Origin: Daejeonella sp.
Lineage (GTDB): Bacteria; Bacteroidota; Bacteroidia; Sphingobacteriales; Sphingobacteriaceae
DNA length: 52,762 bases
Reading direction: 5' to 3'
Assembly: GCF_030695525.1 (NCBI RefSeq)
Contig: NZ_JAUYSS010000037.1
Span: 1 to 52,762 of the forward strand
Shown: in pieces, positions 9,140 through 17,838 of the stretch
Layout of the letters: every line of letters begins with the position of its first letter
Position numbering within the stretch: the stretch's first letter is position 1
Position numbers and translations under genes: made by a program
Notes under the pieces: generated by a model
The model's input: the letters and a program-made list of their open reading frames with translations, nothing else
What the model was told of the DNA's origin: nothing
Databases searched by the model: none

Positions 9140-10696
9140 ATGATGAAAAAAACGATTGTAATAGTTCTTTTAAGTATGGCAATTGGGCTAAACGGCTATG
9201 CTCAGCAAACTTCAAAGCCCAATATAATCATCATTCTGACCGATGATCATGCTATTTCTACTATTGGTGCGTATGGATCGAAATATGGAGCTACTCCCAA
9301 TATCGACCGTTTAGCAAAAGAGGGAGCTCTTTTTAAGAAAGCATTTGTCGCAAATTCAATTTGCGGACCAAGCAGGGCCGTATTGCTGACCGGAAAATAC
9401 AGTCATATTAATGGAATGCGCGACAACCGTGACACATTCGATGCATCTCAGGATGTATTCCCTGCTCGTCTCAAACAATCCGGATTTCAAACTGCCTGGA
9501 TTGGAAAGTGGCATCTGGTTTCCTATCCTCAGGGATTTACTTACTGGAATATTTTACCGGGCCAGGGGCAATACTATAATCCTGATCTGATAAATATGCA
9601 GGGCGATACAACCCGAAAAGAAGGATATGCTACCGATGTAATAACTGACCTGACCATCGACTTTCTTGATAAACGCGATCATTCAAAACCTTTCTTCGTG
9701 GTGGTCGGTGAAAAAGCACCTCACCGCACATGGATGCCTGATATTCAGGATCTGGGTAAATTCGATAAGGTCAATTTCCCTCTTCCAAAAAATTTTTATG
9801 ACCAATATTCAAACCGGATAGCTGCCGGAATGCAGGATATGTCGATAGAAAAGACTATGAAACTGGGTTATGATCTTAAAATGAGAAGTGAACCGGATGA
9901 ACTGGCAGCTTCTTTTCTTGCCCGTATGAATCCTGATCAGCGTTTAAAATGGAATGCCTATTATGATAAAATAGACCAGGATTTTCTGAACCGGAAGCTG
10001 ACAGGAAAAGAATTAACGGAGTGGAAATATCAGCGGTATATGAAGGATTATTACAGCACCACGCTCTCCCTCGACCGTAACATCGGTAGAATCCTTTCTT
10101 ATCTCGATCAGAACGATCTTACAAAAAATACCATTGTGGTTTACACCTCCGATCAGGGATTTTATATGGGTGAGCATGGCTGGTTCGACAAACGTTTCAT
10201 GTACGAAGAGTCAATGCGTACGCCTTTGATTATCAGATACCCCGGTATAATAAAGCCGGGGACTGTCTCCAATCAAATCATCTCTAATGTTGACTTCGCC
10301 CCTACATTTTTAGAAGCTGCCGGTATGGCTATTCCAAAGGAGATTCAGGGTAAATCCATGATGCCACTATTCAGAAATACCAATGCAAGCATCAGAAATT
10401 CAGCTTATTATCATTTTTATGAATACCCGGGCGAACATAGCGTTTTAAAGCATTTTGGAATTCGCACCCACCGCTATAAACTGATCCGTTTTTATGAACA
10501 TAAGGATTTCTGGGAGCTTTATGACCTCAAAAAAGACCCCAATGAAATGAAAAATCTTTATGGCCTGAAAAAATATCAGATAATTACAGAGGATCTAAAG
10601 GAGCAACTCAAACAACTGAGTTTTGAAAACAAGGATGATACTGCTTTAAAAGTATTGGCTCAGAATTTTTCAGGACCTTGTTCATTTCGATATTGA
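9140..10696 (+). CDS. Secreted family S1 sulfatase, N-acetylglucosamine-6-sulfatase-like
   Basis: The reading frame is open from 8873, but the signal peptide (MMKKTIVIVL to GYAQQ) fixes the start at 9140 or 9143. The sulfatase signature CGPSR begins at Cys75, the residue converted to formylglycine, and LLTGK follows. Metal ligands are ILTDDH (Asp35, Asp36) and SDQGFYMGEHGW; GKWH carries the conserved lysine. The MGEHGWFDKRFMYEES stretch resembles GlcNAc-6-O-sulfatases and related heparan-type enzymes. It would remove sulfate esters in the periplasm or outside. It sits directly between nagB and nagX, which supports an amino-sugar sulfate as substrate. Class is secure; the substrate is inferred. 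Confidence 0.87.
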   Translation: MMKKTIVIVLLSMAIGLNGYAQQTSKPNIIIILTDDHAISTIGAYGSKYGATPNIDRLAKEGALFKKAFVANSICGPSRAVLLTGKYSHINGMRDNRDTFDASQDVFPARLKQSGFQTAWIGKWHLVSYPQGFTYWNILPGQGQYYNPDLINMQGDTTRKEGYATDVITDLTIDFLDKRDHSKPFFVVVGEKAPHRTWMPDIQDLGKFDKVNFPLPKNFYDQYSNRIAAGMQDMSIEKTMKLGYDLKMRSEPDELAASFLARMNPDQRLKWNAYYDKIDQDFLNRKLTGKELTEWKYQRYMKDYYSTTLSLDRNIGRILSYLDQNDLTKNTIVVYTSDQGFYMGEHGWFDKRFMYEESMRTPLIIRYPGIIKPGTVSNQIISNVDFAPTFLEAAGMAIPKEIQGKSMMPLFRNTNASIRNSAYYHFYEYPGEHSVLKHFGIRTHRYKLIRFYEHKDFWELYDLKKDPNEMKNLYGLKKYQIITEDLKEQLKQLSFENKDDTALKVLAQNFSGPCSFRY

Positions 10697-10799
10697 GACC
10701 GATTAATCAGCGCTAAGCGACGCTCATGTATTAAATCATGTAATCCCTTTTTTATTAAAATAAAAAAATGCAGATTTAATATCATTTATAAAAATCCTG

Positions 10800-11957
10800 A
10801 TGTCTCAACCTTCTATTCTTCAACAATCTCCGGTCAGACTATTATCTCTTGATGTTTTCAGAGGGCTGACCGTAGCAGCCATGATATTGGTCAATAACCC
10901 GGGTAGCTGGACTCATATCTATGCCCCTTTAAAACATGCCGAATGGCATGGTTGCACACCAACAGACCTTATTTTCCCTTTCTTTTTATTTATTGTGGGA
11001 GTTTCAATAAGCTATGCACTCGGTAGTAAAAAGGGATACATGAGCCATTCAAAGCTAATCATGACAGCCCTGAAAAGGGCATTGATATTATTTGGGCTTG
11101 GTTTATTTCTAAATCTATTTCCAAAAGTATTTACTGAACCGCTTGAAGCCTTTCAGACAGTACGAATCCCCGGAGTTCTGCAACGAATAGCTGTTGTATT
11201 CTTCATTACGGCCCTGATTTTTATAAAAACCAATCCAAAAACCCAGCTAAGATTATTGATAGGGATCCTTATTGCATACTGGGCAATGATGACCCTCATC
11301 CCTGTTCCCGGGGTGGGATACGCGAATCTGGAAAAAGAAACTAACCTGGGTGCCTGGATAGACAGAACCTTGCTTACAGAAGCGCATTTATGGCGCTCAG
11401 CAAAAACCTGGGATCCTGAAGGAATTCTGAGTACCCTCCCTGCGATAGCAACAGGGCTTTTTGGAGTACTCGTAGGTAACTGGCTCAAACGTAAAGACAG
11501 GGAAGAAAGTGTGAAAATTTCCTGGATGTTTTCAATTGGGATATTAGCGGTTATTCTTGGCCTGATCTGGGATCTGTGTTTTCCGATAAACAAAGCATTA
11601 TGGACAAGTTCTTTTGTACTTTATTCCGGCGGATTGGCTACTATAGGACTTGCATTATGTTACTGGATGATAGATGTACAGGGATACAAAAAAGGAATAA
11701 AACCATTTGTTGTTTATGGTGTAAATGCAATAACCGTATTTTTCCTTTCCGGACTTATCCCAAGAATTCTTACCATGATTAAGATTAGTTTGCCTGATGG
11801 AAGCACAGTAAACTCAAGGGAATGGATGTATGAAACCTTCTTCAGTCCTTACTTCTCTCCAATTAACGCCTCACTGGCTGGTGCAGTTACCTTTATTCTG
11901 ATCTGGTTGGTCATCCTATGGTGGATGTACAACAAAAAAATTATTATCAAGGTTTAG
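10800..11957 (+). CDS. nagX: Multi-pass acyltransferase, NagX / heparan-alpha-glucosaminide N-acetyltransferase-like (DUF5009)
   Basis: The N-terminus carries the family signature LSLDVFRGLTVAAMILVNNP followed by HAEWHGCTPTDLIFPFFLF, and about ten hydrophobic segments follow. Human HGSNAT transfers an acetyl group across a membrane onto terminal glucosamine; the bacterial NagX members occur in N-acetylglucosamine utilisation loci, where the precise reaction has not been settled. The gene comes 103 bp after the sulfatase, on the same strand as nagB. The length of 385 aa is normal. Confidence 0.85.
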   Translation: MSQPSILQQSPVRLLSLDVFRGLTVAAMILVNNPGSWTHIYAPLKHAEWHGCTPTDLIFPFFLFIVGVSISYALGSKKGYMSHSKLIMTALKRALILFGLGLFLNLFPKVFTEPLEAFQTVRIPGVLQRIAVVFFITALIFIKTNPKTQLRLLIGILIAYWAMMTLIPVPGVGYANLEKETNLGAWIDRTLLTEAHLWRSAKTWDPEGILSTLPAIATGLFGVLVGNWLKRKDREESVKISWMFSIGILAVILGLIWDLCFPINKALWTSSFVLYSGGLATIGLALCYWMIDVQGYKKGIKPFVVYGVNAITVFFLSGLIPRILTMIKISLPDGSTVNSREWMYETFFSPYFSPINASLAGAVTFILIWLVILWWMYNKKIIIKV

Positions 11958-11997
11958 TTTTTCTTATTTTGCAGTCCAATTATAAACCAAAATAAAA

Positions 11998-14847
11998 ATG
12001 AAATTTCTAAATAAAAAAGTACTTACCCTCTCGGTAGCGGTACTGTTTGCTGCTGGAGGGGTGTTAAATGCTCAAACAGCTGTAAAGAGTAAAACTGCTT
12101 CGGCTGCAACAAAACAATCTGCTTCAGAGATCATTCCTTTAGATCCGGCAATCAGAATTGGTAAGCTTCCGAATGGTTTTACCTATTATATCAGGAAAAA
12201 TATTGAACCCAAAAATCGGGTTCAGCTTTATCTGGCAAACAAAATAGGCTCAATCATGGAAAATGATGACCAACTCGGGCTGGCTCATTTTATGGAACAT
12301 ATGGGTTTCAATGGAACGAAGAACTTTCCTAAAAATGATCTGGTCAATTACCTTCAAAAAACAGGAGTACGTTTTGGTGCAGATCTGAACGCCTACACCA
12401 GTTTTGATGAAACTGTGTATCAGCTTCCAATTCCTTCAGATGATCCTGAAGTTCTCAAAAATGGTATCCAGATCATGCGCGACTGGGCCCAGGATGCAAC
12501 ATTAGATCCAGTTGAAATTGATAAGGAAAGGGGAGTTGTTCTTGAAGAAAAGCGTTTAGGAAAGGGAGCACAGCAGCGCATGCAGGATAAATATCTTCCA
12601 ATGCTGTTCAATAATTCACGTTATTCTGACCGCCTTCCAATCGGTACTGAAGAAGTATTGAAGAATTTCTCAACCGAAACAATTAAACAGTTTTACAAAG
12701 ATTGGTACCGGCCTGACCTTCAGGCATTAATAGTGGTTGGAGATATTGATGTTGATGCAATGGAACAAACTATCAAGGCCAAATTCTCTGATCTTAAAAA
12801 TCCTGTCAAGCCCCGGGAGCGGACCAGGTATTCCATTTCCTTATTAAATAAAAATCAATTCATCGCTGTTACTGATCAGGAGTTTCCTGTGAGTGTTGCA
12901 CAGATCATGATCAAGCATCCGGAATCGAAGCTGATCACTACAACAGATTACAGAAACAGTATTTTAAGATCTCTTTTCAATTCAATGATCGGAACCCGCT
13001 TTGCTGATATGAGCAAACAGGCTGATCCTCCTTTTTTACAGGCGGGAGCAAATATAAGTGGCTTTTTAGCCGGTCTTGACATGTATAATGTATTTGTTGT
13101 GGCTAAACCCGGGGAAATGGAAAGAGGATTTAAAGCCATTCTTACAGAAACTGAACGGGTTCAGCGATTCGGATTTACCCAAACCGAATTAGACCGTGCC
13201 AAGCAATCCTATCTTACTAATATGGAATCGGCCTTTAAGGAAAAGGATAAAACACCTTCCGAAAGCCTTGTAAACGAATACCTGCGCCATTTTCTGGAGC
13301 AGGAAGCTAGTCCGGGTATTGAATACGAGTATAAAATGGCGAACAACATGGTAGGAGGTATTAGCCTGAGCGATGTGAATAACCTGGCTAAAAAGTATAT
13401 TACCGATGTCAACCGTGATGTGATCATCATGGGGCCAGAGAAAGATAAAGACAATCTGCCTGATGAAGCCAAAGTTGAAAGCTGGATAAGCGGAACCAAA
13501 CAAAGTGATATTAGTGCTTATGTTGATCAGGTTTCTGATAAGCCTCTTCTTTCTGCAAAACTAAGTGGAGCTCAGGTTATTTCTGAAACAACAATTCCAG
13601 AAATAGGAATTACTGAATTTAAACTTAGTAACGGAGTGAAGGTTATTCTGAAACCAACTGATTTTAAGAATGATGAAATCAGCTTTTCAGCATTCAGCCC
13701 TGGTGGTTCCTCCTTATACGGTGACGCTGATTTTCAATCTGCCTTGTATGCTACCGCAATTATCAGAAATGGCGGATTAGGTGATTTTAATTCCGTTCAG
13801 CTTCCTAAATTATTAAGCGGAAAGCGTGTTTCCGTCTCTCCATACATTACAGAGAGAACTGAAGGAATATCTGGTTCAAGCACTCCAAAAGACATTGAAA
13901 CTGCTTTGCAGTTAACCTATCTCTATTTCACACAGCCACGTAAGGATGCTGAAACTTTTAAGGGACTGATTACCCAGCAAAAAGGTGGGCTTGCAAACAG
14001 AGGAAATGACCCAGCAAGTGTATTTGCGGATTCTGTGGCTGCCATTCTTGGAAGCTACAATGTTCGCAGAACAGGGCCTTCTGTCGAGAAAATAAATCAG
14101 GTAAGCCTTGACCGTGCCTTTGAGATTTATAATGATCGTTTTGCTGATGCAAGTGATTTTACATTCGTTTTCGTCGGAAGTTTCAAACCTGAAGAACTCA
14201 AACCATTGCTCGAACAATACCTTGGCTCATTACCATCAAGTAATCGTAAGGAAGCGGCCCGGGATCTGGGGATTCAGATACCGGCAGGTAAAATTGACAA
14301 AAAAATCTACAAAGGCCAGGAGCCAAAGGCAAGTGTTCGTCTTGTTTTCAGCGGTGATTATACCTGGAGTGAAAAACATAATAATCAATTAAACGCTCTG
14401 GCTTCGGTTCTGACAATTAAACTAATCGAACGTCTGCGCGAAGATGAGGGTGGTGTTTATGGTGTTGGGGCACGTGCCTCCTATACCAAGTTTCCAACAG
14501 GACGCTACAGCTTCAGTATTTCATTTGGTTGTGCCCCTGAAAATGTAGAAAAACTGATTAGCTCAACACTGGATGAAATCAATAAGATCAGAGTCAATGG
14601 TGCCCTTGCGGGGGATATTGAAAAGTTTATTGCCGAAGAAACCCGAACCACCGAAACACAACTGAAGGACAATGGATTCTGGTTAGGTTATTTGACAAAT
14701 CAACTTCAGAATGAGGAGGAGCCTAAACAGGTTTTAAGCTATCTCGAATCTTTAAAAGAATTAAGTCCTGAAGCTCTGAAAGCTACAGTTCAATATCGTT
14801 TGAACCCTGAGAATTTTATCAGAATGGTATTGCTTCCTGAGAAATAG
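11998..14847 (+). CDS. M16-family zinc metallopeptidase (pitrilysin/insulinase type), exported
   Basis: The protein has a signal peptide ending near LNAQ (about residue 26) and two M16 halves. The N-terminal half has the inverted zinc motif HFMEH (His97, Glu100, His101) and the third ligand Glu177, 75 residues further on. The C-terminal half (about 510-949) lacks the zinc motif but has the usual substrate-closing RLREDEGGVYGVGARASY segment, cited here by its key residues R, E and Y. Such 950-aa fused M16 enzymes degrade peptides in the periplasm. It lies 40 bp after nagX and may be co-transcribed, but has no evident role in sugar use. Confidence 0.9.
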   Translation: MKFLNKKVLTLSVAVLFAAGGVLNAQTAVKSKTASAATKQSASEIIPLDPAIRIGKLPNGFTYYIRKNIEPKNRVQLYLANKIGSIMENDDQLGLAHFMEHMGFNGTKNFPKNDLVNYLQKTGVRFGADLNAYTSFDETVYQLPIPSDDPEVLKNGIQIMRDWAQDATLDPVEIDKERGVVLEEKRLGKGAQQRMQDKYLPMLFNNSRYSDRLPIGTEEVLKNFSTETIKQFYKDWYRPDLQALIVVGDIDVDAMEQTIKAKFSDLKNPVKPRERTRYSISLLNKNQFIAVTDQEFPVSVAQIMIKHPESKLITTTDYRNSILRSLFNSMIGTRFADMSKQADPPFLQAGANISGFLAGLDMYNVFVVAKPGEMERGFKAILTETERVQRFGFTQTELDRAKQSYLTNMESAFKEKDKTPSESLVNEYLRHFLEQEASPGIEYEYKMANNMVGGISLSDVNNLAKKYITDVNRDVIIMGPEKDKDNLPDEAKVESWISGTKQSDISAYVDQVSDKPLLSAKLSGAQVISETTIPEIGITEFKLSNGVKVILKPTDFKNDEISFSAFSPGGSSLYGDADFQSALYATAIIRNGGLGDFNSVQLPKLLSGKRVSVSPYITERTEGISGSSTPKDIETALQLTYLYFTQPRKDAETFKGLITQQKGGLANRGNDPASVFADSVAAILGSYNVRRTGPSVEKINQVSLDRAFEIYNDRFADASDFTFVFVGSFKPEELKPLLEQYLGSLPSSNRKEAARDLGIQIPAGKIDKKIYKGQEPKASVRLVFSGDYTWSEKHNNQLNALASVLTIKLIERLREDEGGVYGVGARASYTKFPTGRYSFSISFGCAPENVEKLISSTLDEINKIRVNGALAGDIEKFIAEETRTTETQLKDNGFWLGYLTNQLQNEEEPKQVLSYLESLKELSPEALKATVQYRLNPENFIRMVLLPEK

Positions 14848-14854
14848 AAAGATC

Positions 14855-15042
14855 ATTATTTAACGTGAAATCGACGTAATATTTAAAAACCACATAGAAA
14901 CATAGTACTTTATAGCTGTCAATCTTCATTTTAGACACAGATAGCTTTGAAGCTTCGCTTCAATCTATGTTTCCTTTGAAGCATAATGTAAGTCAATCTA
15001 TGTGGTTAAATATTGCTCTTTAAATATTTATATGTCGAACTC
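14855..15042 (-). repeat. 120-bp-core intergenic repeat, copy A (reverse orientation)
   Basis: The core at 14888-15007 begins AACCACATAG and ends CTATGTGGTT, exactly 120 bp. It contains the hairpin TTGAAGC-TTC-GCTTCAA. Conserved flanks extend on both sides (TTTAACGTGA on the left, GTCGAACTC on the right). It is the reverse complement of copies C, D and E in this window and lies between two convergent genes. Confidence 0.85.
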
Positions 15043-15051
15043 AAATTATTT

Positions 15052-15087
15052 AAAAAAGCCGTTCATGCTCATGAACGGCTTTTTTTA
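15052..15087. terminator. Bidirectional terminator between the M16 and GH10-like genes
   Basis: AAAAAGCCGTTCAT and ATGAACGGCTTTTT pair around GCTC with A and T tracts on both sides. It lies between two convergent genes and can serve both strands. Confidence 0.85.
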
Positions 15088-15104
15088 TGCTACAAGATTA
15101 AAAC

Positions 15105-16634
15105 TCAGAATCTTGGGCTTGCGGTAACTGCATTTGAAGCCTGACTTTCATTCTTAAGCCTGTCAATCGCAGTAACAACATAGGTATAACTACGATTAGC
15201 ATTTACCAGAGTATCTGTATATGTTGTTTCCGATGCTTTAAATGAGATTTTCAAAATATGATGAGCTTGTTCAGTATCCATTCTCTCGCCCCGGTTAACC
15301 CTGTAAATTACATATCCAAAGGCCCGATCACCATCACTGGCCACAGAAGGCAATTGCCAGCTTAATTCAACACCCTTAGTTACAGGTTTTGCTGTTAATG
15401 CAGTTGGAGCATTGGGTTTAACATCATCCAACCAGGGCATTGCTGGCTGAAGCGCAGGGTAACGGTAAAAATCTCTCCGCAGGGAGTCTTTCACACCTGC
15501 CATGTTATTTGTTACCGATTTGGAGCTAAAAAAAACACTCCCCTGAGTATTTTTATTGTTTCTCAAATACCTGATCTGCTTTGGTATCTGTGATCTGTCG
15601 CTCCATCCGGGTCTATTTTCTAATGACCTGTAAACACCCTGACCCACATAAAGATGTTTCCCAAAGGTATTATTGCTCCACCAATCGAGCAATTTATCAT
15701 AAGGAGCCACCTGATAACCAAAAGGGAAATAAATTTGCGGGTTTATATAATCGAGCCATCCTGATTGAACCCATTTCCTGGCATTGGCATAGAGTTTACT
15801 ATAACCATCAAATCCATTACTTTCAGAGCCTTCAGGATCCTGAGATTTGTTTCGCCAGATGCCAAAGGGACTAACACCAAATTTGATATGTTTTTTTGCA
15901 TGGTGAATACTATCTGATAAAGTATGTATCAGTGTATCAACATTATTCCGACGCCAGTCTTCAATACTTCTGAATCCGGCCCCATATTTATAATATGTTT
16001 CGCTGTCCCTGAGTGGCTGAGCCTCCGGATACGGATAAAAATAATCGTCGAAATGTACTCCGTCAATATCATAATTTCGAACTACATCCATAATTACACT
16101 CACAATATACTGACGTACTTCAGGTAGCCCGGGATTAAATAGCTTCTTTCCACCGTAGGTAAAGAACCATTCAGGTTTCTGTTTGGTAATATGGTTGGCT
16201 GCTGTATGTGCATCGATAAGATTAAAAGTCGCCCGGTAAGGATTGAACCAGGCATGAAGTTCCATACCCCGCTTATGGGCTTCCTCAATAGCAAAGTCAA
16301 GAGGATCATAATTTGGAACGGGGGCTCTTCCCTGGGTTCCGGTCAAAAATCGGCTCCACAATTCACGGCTTTTACCATAAAAAGCATCTGTAGATGGTCT
16401 TATTTGCAACATTATTGCATTGATCCCACTTTTCTGATGATCATCAAAGATGCGGATCAATTCAGCTTTCTGGATATCTGAACTTAATCCTGGTTTGGAG
16501 GGCCAGTCAATATTTGCAACTGTAGCAACCCAAACTCCCCTGAATTCGCGTTTGGGGTGAGATTTACTTTGAGATCTTAAATAAAAAGGAGCAACAAGAA
16601 GGAATGCGAGGAAGAAAATAAATTTATTTACCAT
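15105..16634 (-). CDS. Exported GH10-like glycosidase (GHL10/YngK type, DUF187) with a C-terminal fibronectin-III-like domain
   Basis: The frame is open to 16724, but the ATG at 16634 places a clean signal peptide (MVNKFIFFL to YLRSQ) at the N-terminus. The barrel domain (about residues 28-370) opens with REFRGVWVATVANIDWP and includes AIMLQIRPSTDAFY, ELHAWFNPYR, DGVHFDDYFYPYP and KFGVSPFGIW, all typical of the GHL10 family. A fibronectin-III-like module follows (about 405-505, VELSWQLP to YTYVVTAIDRL). Members cleave peptidoglycan-related or other glycans; some act on denuded glycan strands of peptidoglycan. The substrate here is not known. The gene converges on the M16 gene. Confidence 0.85.
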   Translation of the reverse strand: MVNKFIFFLAFLLVAPFYLRSQSKSHPKREFRGVWVATVANIDWPSKPGLSSDIQKAELIRIFDDHQKSGINAIMLQIRPSTDAFYGKSRELWSRFLTGTQGRAPVPNYDPLDFAIEEAHKRGMELHAWFNPYRATFNLIDAHTAANHITKQKPEWFFTYGGKKLFNPGLPEVRQYIVSVIMDVVRNYDIDGVHFDDYFYPYPEAQPLRDSETYYKYGAGFRSIEDWRRNNVDTLIHTLSDSIHHAKKHIKFGVSPFGIWRNKSQDPEGSESNGFDGYSKLYANARKWVQSGWLDYINPQIYFPFGYQVAPYDKLLDWWSNNTFGKHLYVGQGVYRSLENRPGWSDRSQIPKQIRYLRNNKNTQGSVFFSSKSVTNNMAGVKDSLRRDFYRYPALQPAMPWLDDVKPNAPTALTAKPVTKGVELSWQLPSVASDGDRAFGYVIYRVNRGERMDTEQAHHILKISFKASETTYTDTLVNANRSYTYVVTAIDRLKNESQASNAVTASPRF

Positions 16635-16791
16635 GTATAAGAGGAACGTTTTGCGGGTAAAGATAATTAATCTAATTAACTGCATAATTGTATTTTGGGC
16701 AACAATATGGATAAACAATAACAAAAAAATGTTTAATTTCAGTCTTGAAGCAGCCTAAATGGCTAAAACCGAAATATACAGATGTCAAAAT

Positions 16792-16824
16792 TTGTTAAAA
16801 CCCAATTCTTAAACAATATATTTG
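16792..16824 (+). promoter_or_regulatory. Bacteroidota-type promoter of the coiled-coil gene
   Basis: TTG at 16792-16794 (part of TTTG) is followed after 22 bp by TATATTTG at 16817-16824, a full consensus match. The start codon lies 68 bp downstream. The promoter is bracketed by an exact 10-bp inverted repeat, AAACCGAAAT at 16766-16775 and ATTTCGGTTT at 16830-16839. Confidence 0.6.
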
Positions 16825-16892
16825 TCACGATTTCGGTTTCTTCGAATTGATTTTAAATTGACATTTAGTTTTCGTTAACCAGATATTTGAAC

Positions 16893-17807
16893 ATGGAAAA
16901 CCCGGAACAGGAGCAGCCAATACGAAAGGACTCAAATAAGATCTATTTTTTAGTTGCAGTAATTCTTGCCTTGCTTGGAACAAATACCTATTTGTTTTTT
17001 AAGGATAAAAAAGCCAATGACCGTATTGTTACGGTAAGTGATGAAAAAACCAGAATGCAGACTGAAATTGACAAAATTGAGGCTGAACTGGATAATGCAA
17101 CAAGCAATAACCTGAAACTTTCTGAAGAAATGATGAAAGAACAGGAAATCGCTAGAGAAAAGATTGATAATTTAAGAAATGCCCTCAAACAGGGTCAACT
17201 CACACAAGGACAACTTGCAAAAACACAGGAAGAAATAAAACAACTCCGATATTTTGTTTCCAAATACTCAACTGAAATAGATGAACTAAAAAAACAAAAT
17301 CAAGATCTCACGAGTGAGCGTAATGAACTCTTGTCAGCAGTTGACTCTGTAAGTACAAAAGCCAGTGAGCTTGAAAAGCAGAATGAGGAGTTATATACTA
17401 AAGTCCAGGCTGCGGCTGCGATAAAATCAGGAAATATATCAATATCAGCATATGCTATTCGAAATAATGGCAAAGAAAATATGGTTACCCGGGCCAGTAC
17501 AACTGATAAGCTTAGGATAAGCTTTTCAATTGTGAATAACCCATTAGCTGAAAAAGGTGTTCATACTATTTATCTTAGGGTGATCGACCCCAGCGGCAAT
17601 CTGGCAATCGCGAATAATGGAGGAATGTTTATTTCTGATGATGAGGAACTACAATATTCCTATAAAACAGCTGTAGAATTTGCTAATGACGGAAGGAGCT
17701 ACAGCATAGACTGGTCGGATGGTAAAACTTACCAGAAAGGAATCTATACAATAATACTATACGCCGACGGATATACTTTGGGAAAAGGGTCGGTTAGCCT
17801 TAGATAA
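16893..17807 (+). CDS. Membrane-anchored coiled-coil protein of unknown function
   Basis: I do not recognise a characterised family. The ATG at 16893 is preferred to a TTG two codons earlier. One transmembrane helix (about residues 17-36, IYFLVAVILALLGTNTYLFF) is followed by a long heptad-rich coiled coil (about 45-175). A compact C-terminal domain (about 180-304) is beta-rich, with TIYLRVIDPSGNLAIANNGG and GIYTIILYADGYTLGKGSVSL, and resembles an immunoglobulin-like fold. The predicted topology is anchored in the inner membrane with the domain outside. It has its own promoter and converges on the large kinase gene. Confidence 0.6.
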   Translation: MENPEQEQPIRKDSNKIYFLVAVILALLGTNTYLFFKDKKANDRIVTVSDEKTRMQTEIDKIEAELDNATSNNLKLSEEMMKEQEIAREKIDNLRNALKQGQLTQGQLAKTQEEIKQLRYFVSKYSTEIDELKKQNQDLTSERNELLSAVDSVSTKASELEKQNEELYTKVQAAAAIKSGNISISAYAIRNNGKENMVTRASTTDKLRISFSIVNNPLAEKGVHTIYLRVIDPSGNLAIANNGGMFISDDEELQYSYKTAVEFANDGRSYSIDWSDGKTYQKGIYTIILYADGYTLGKGSVSLR

Positions 17808-17838
17808 AAAAGGAATTCCTAATCAACCCGATCATCCT

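Noticed and set aside
11153-11593. 146-codon open frame opposite nagX
   Set aside because: It is antisense to a well-supported membrane protein and has no features of its own.
16635-16724. 30-residue N-terminal extension of the GH10-like gene
   Set aside because: The internal ATG at 16634 gives a regular signal peptide; the extension would bury it.
17808-17838. AGGAATTCCT palindrome between two convergent genes as terminator
   Set aside because: The stem is short, without a loop or a proper T tract.
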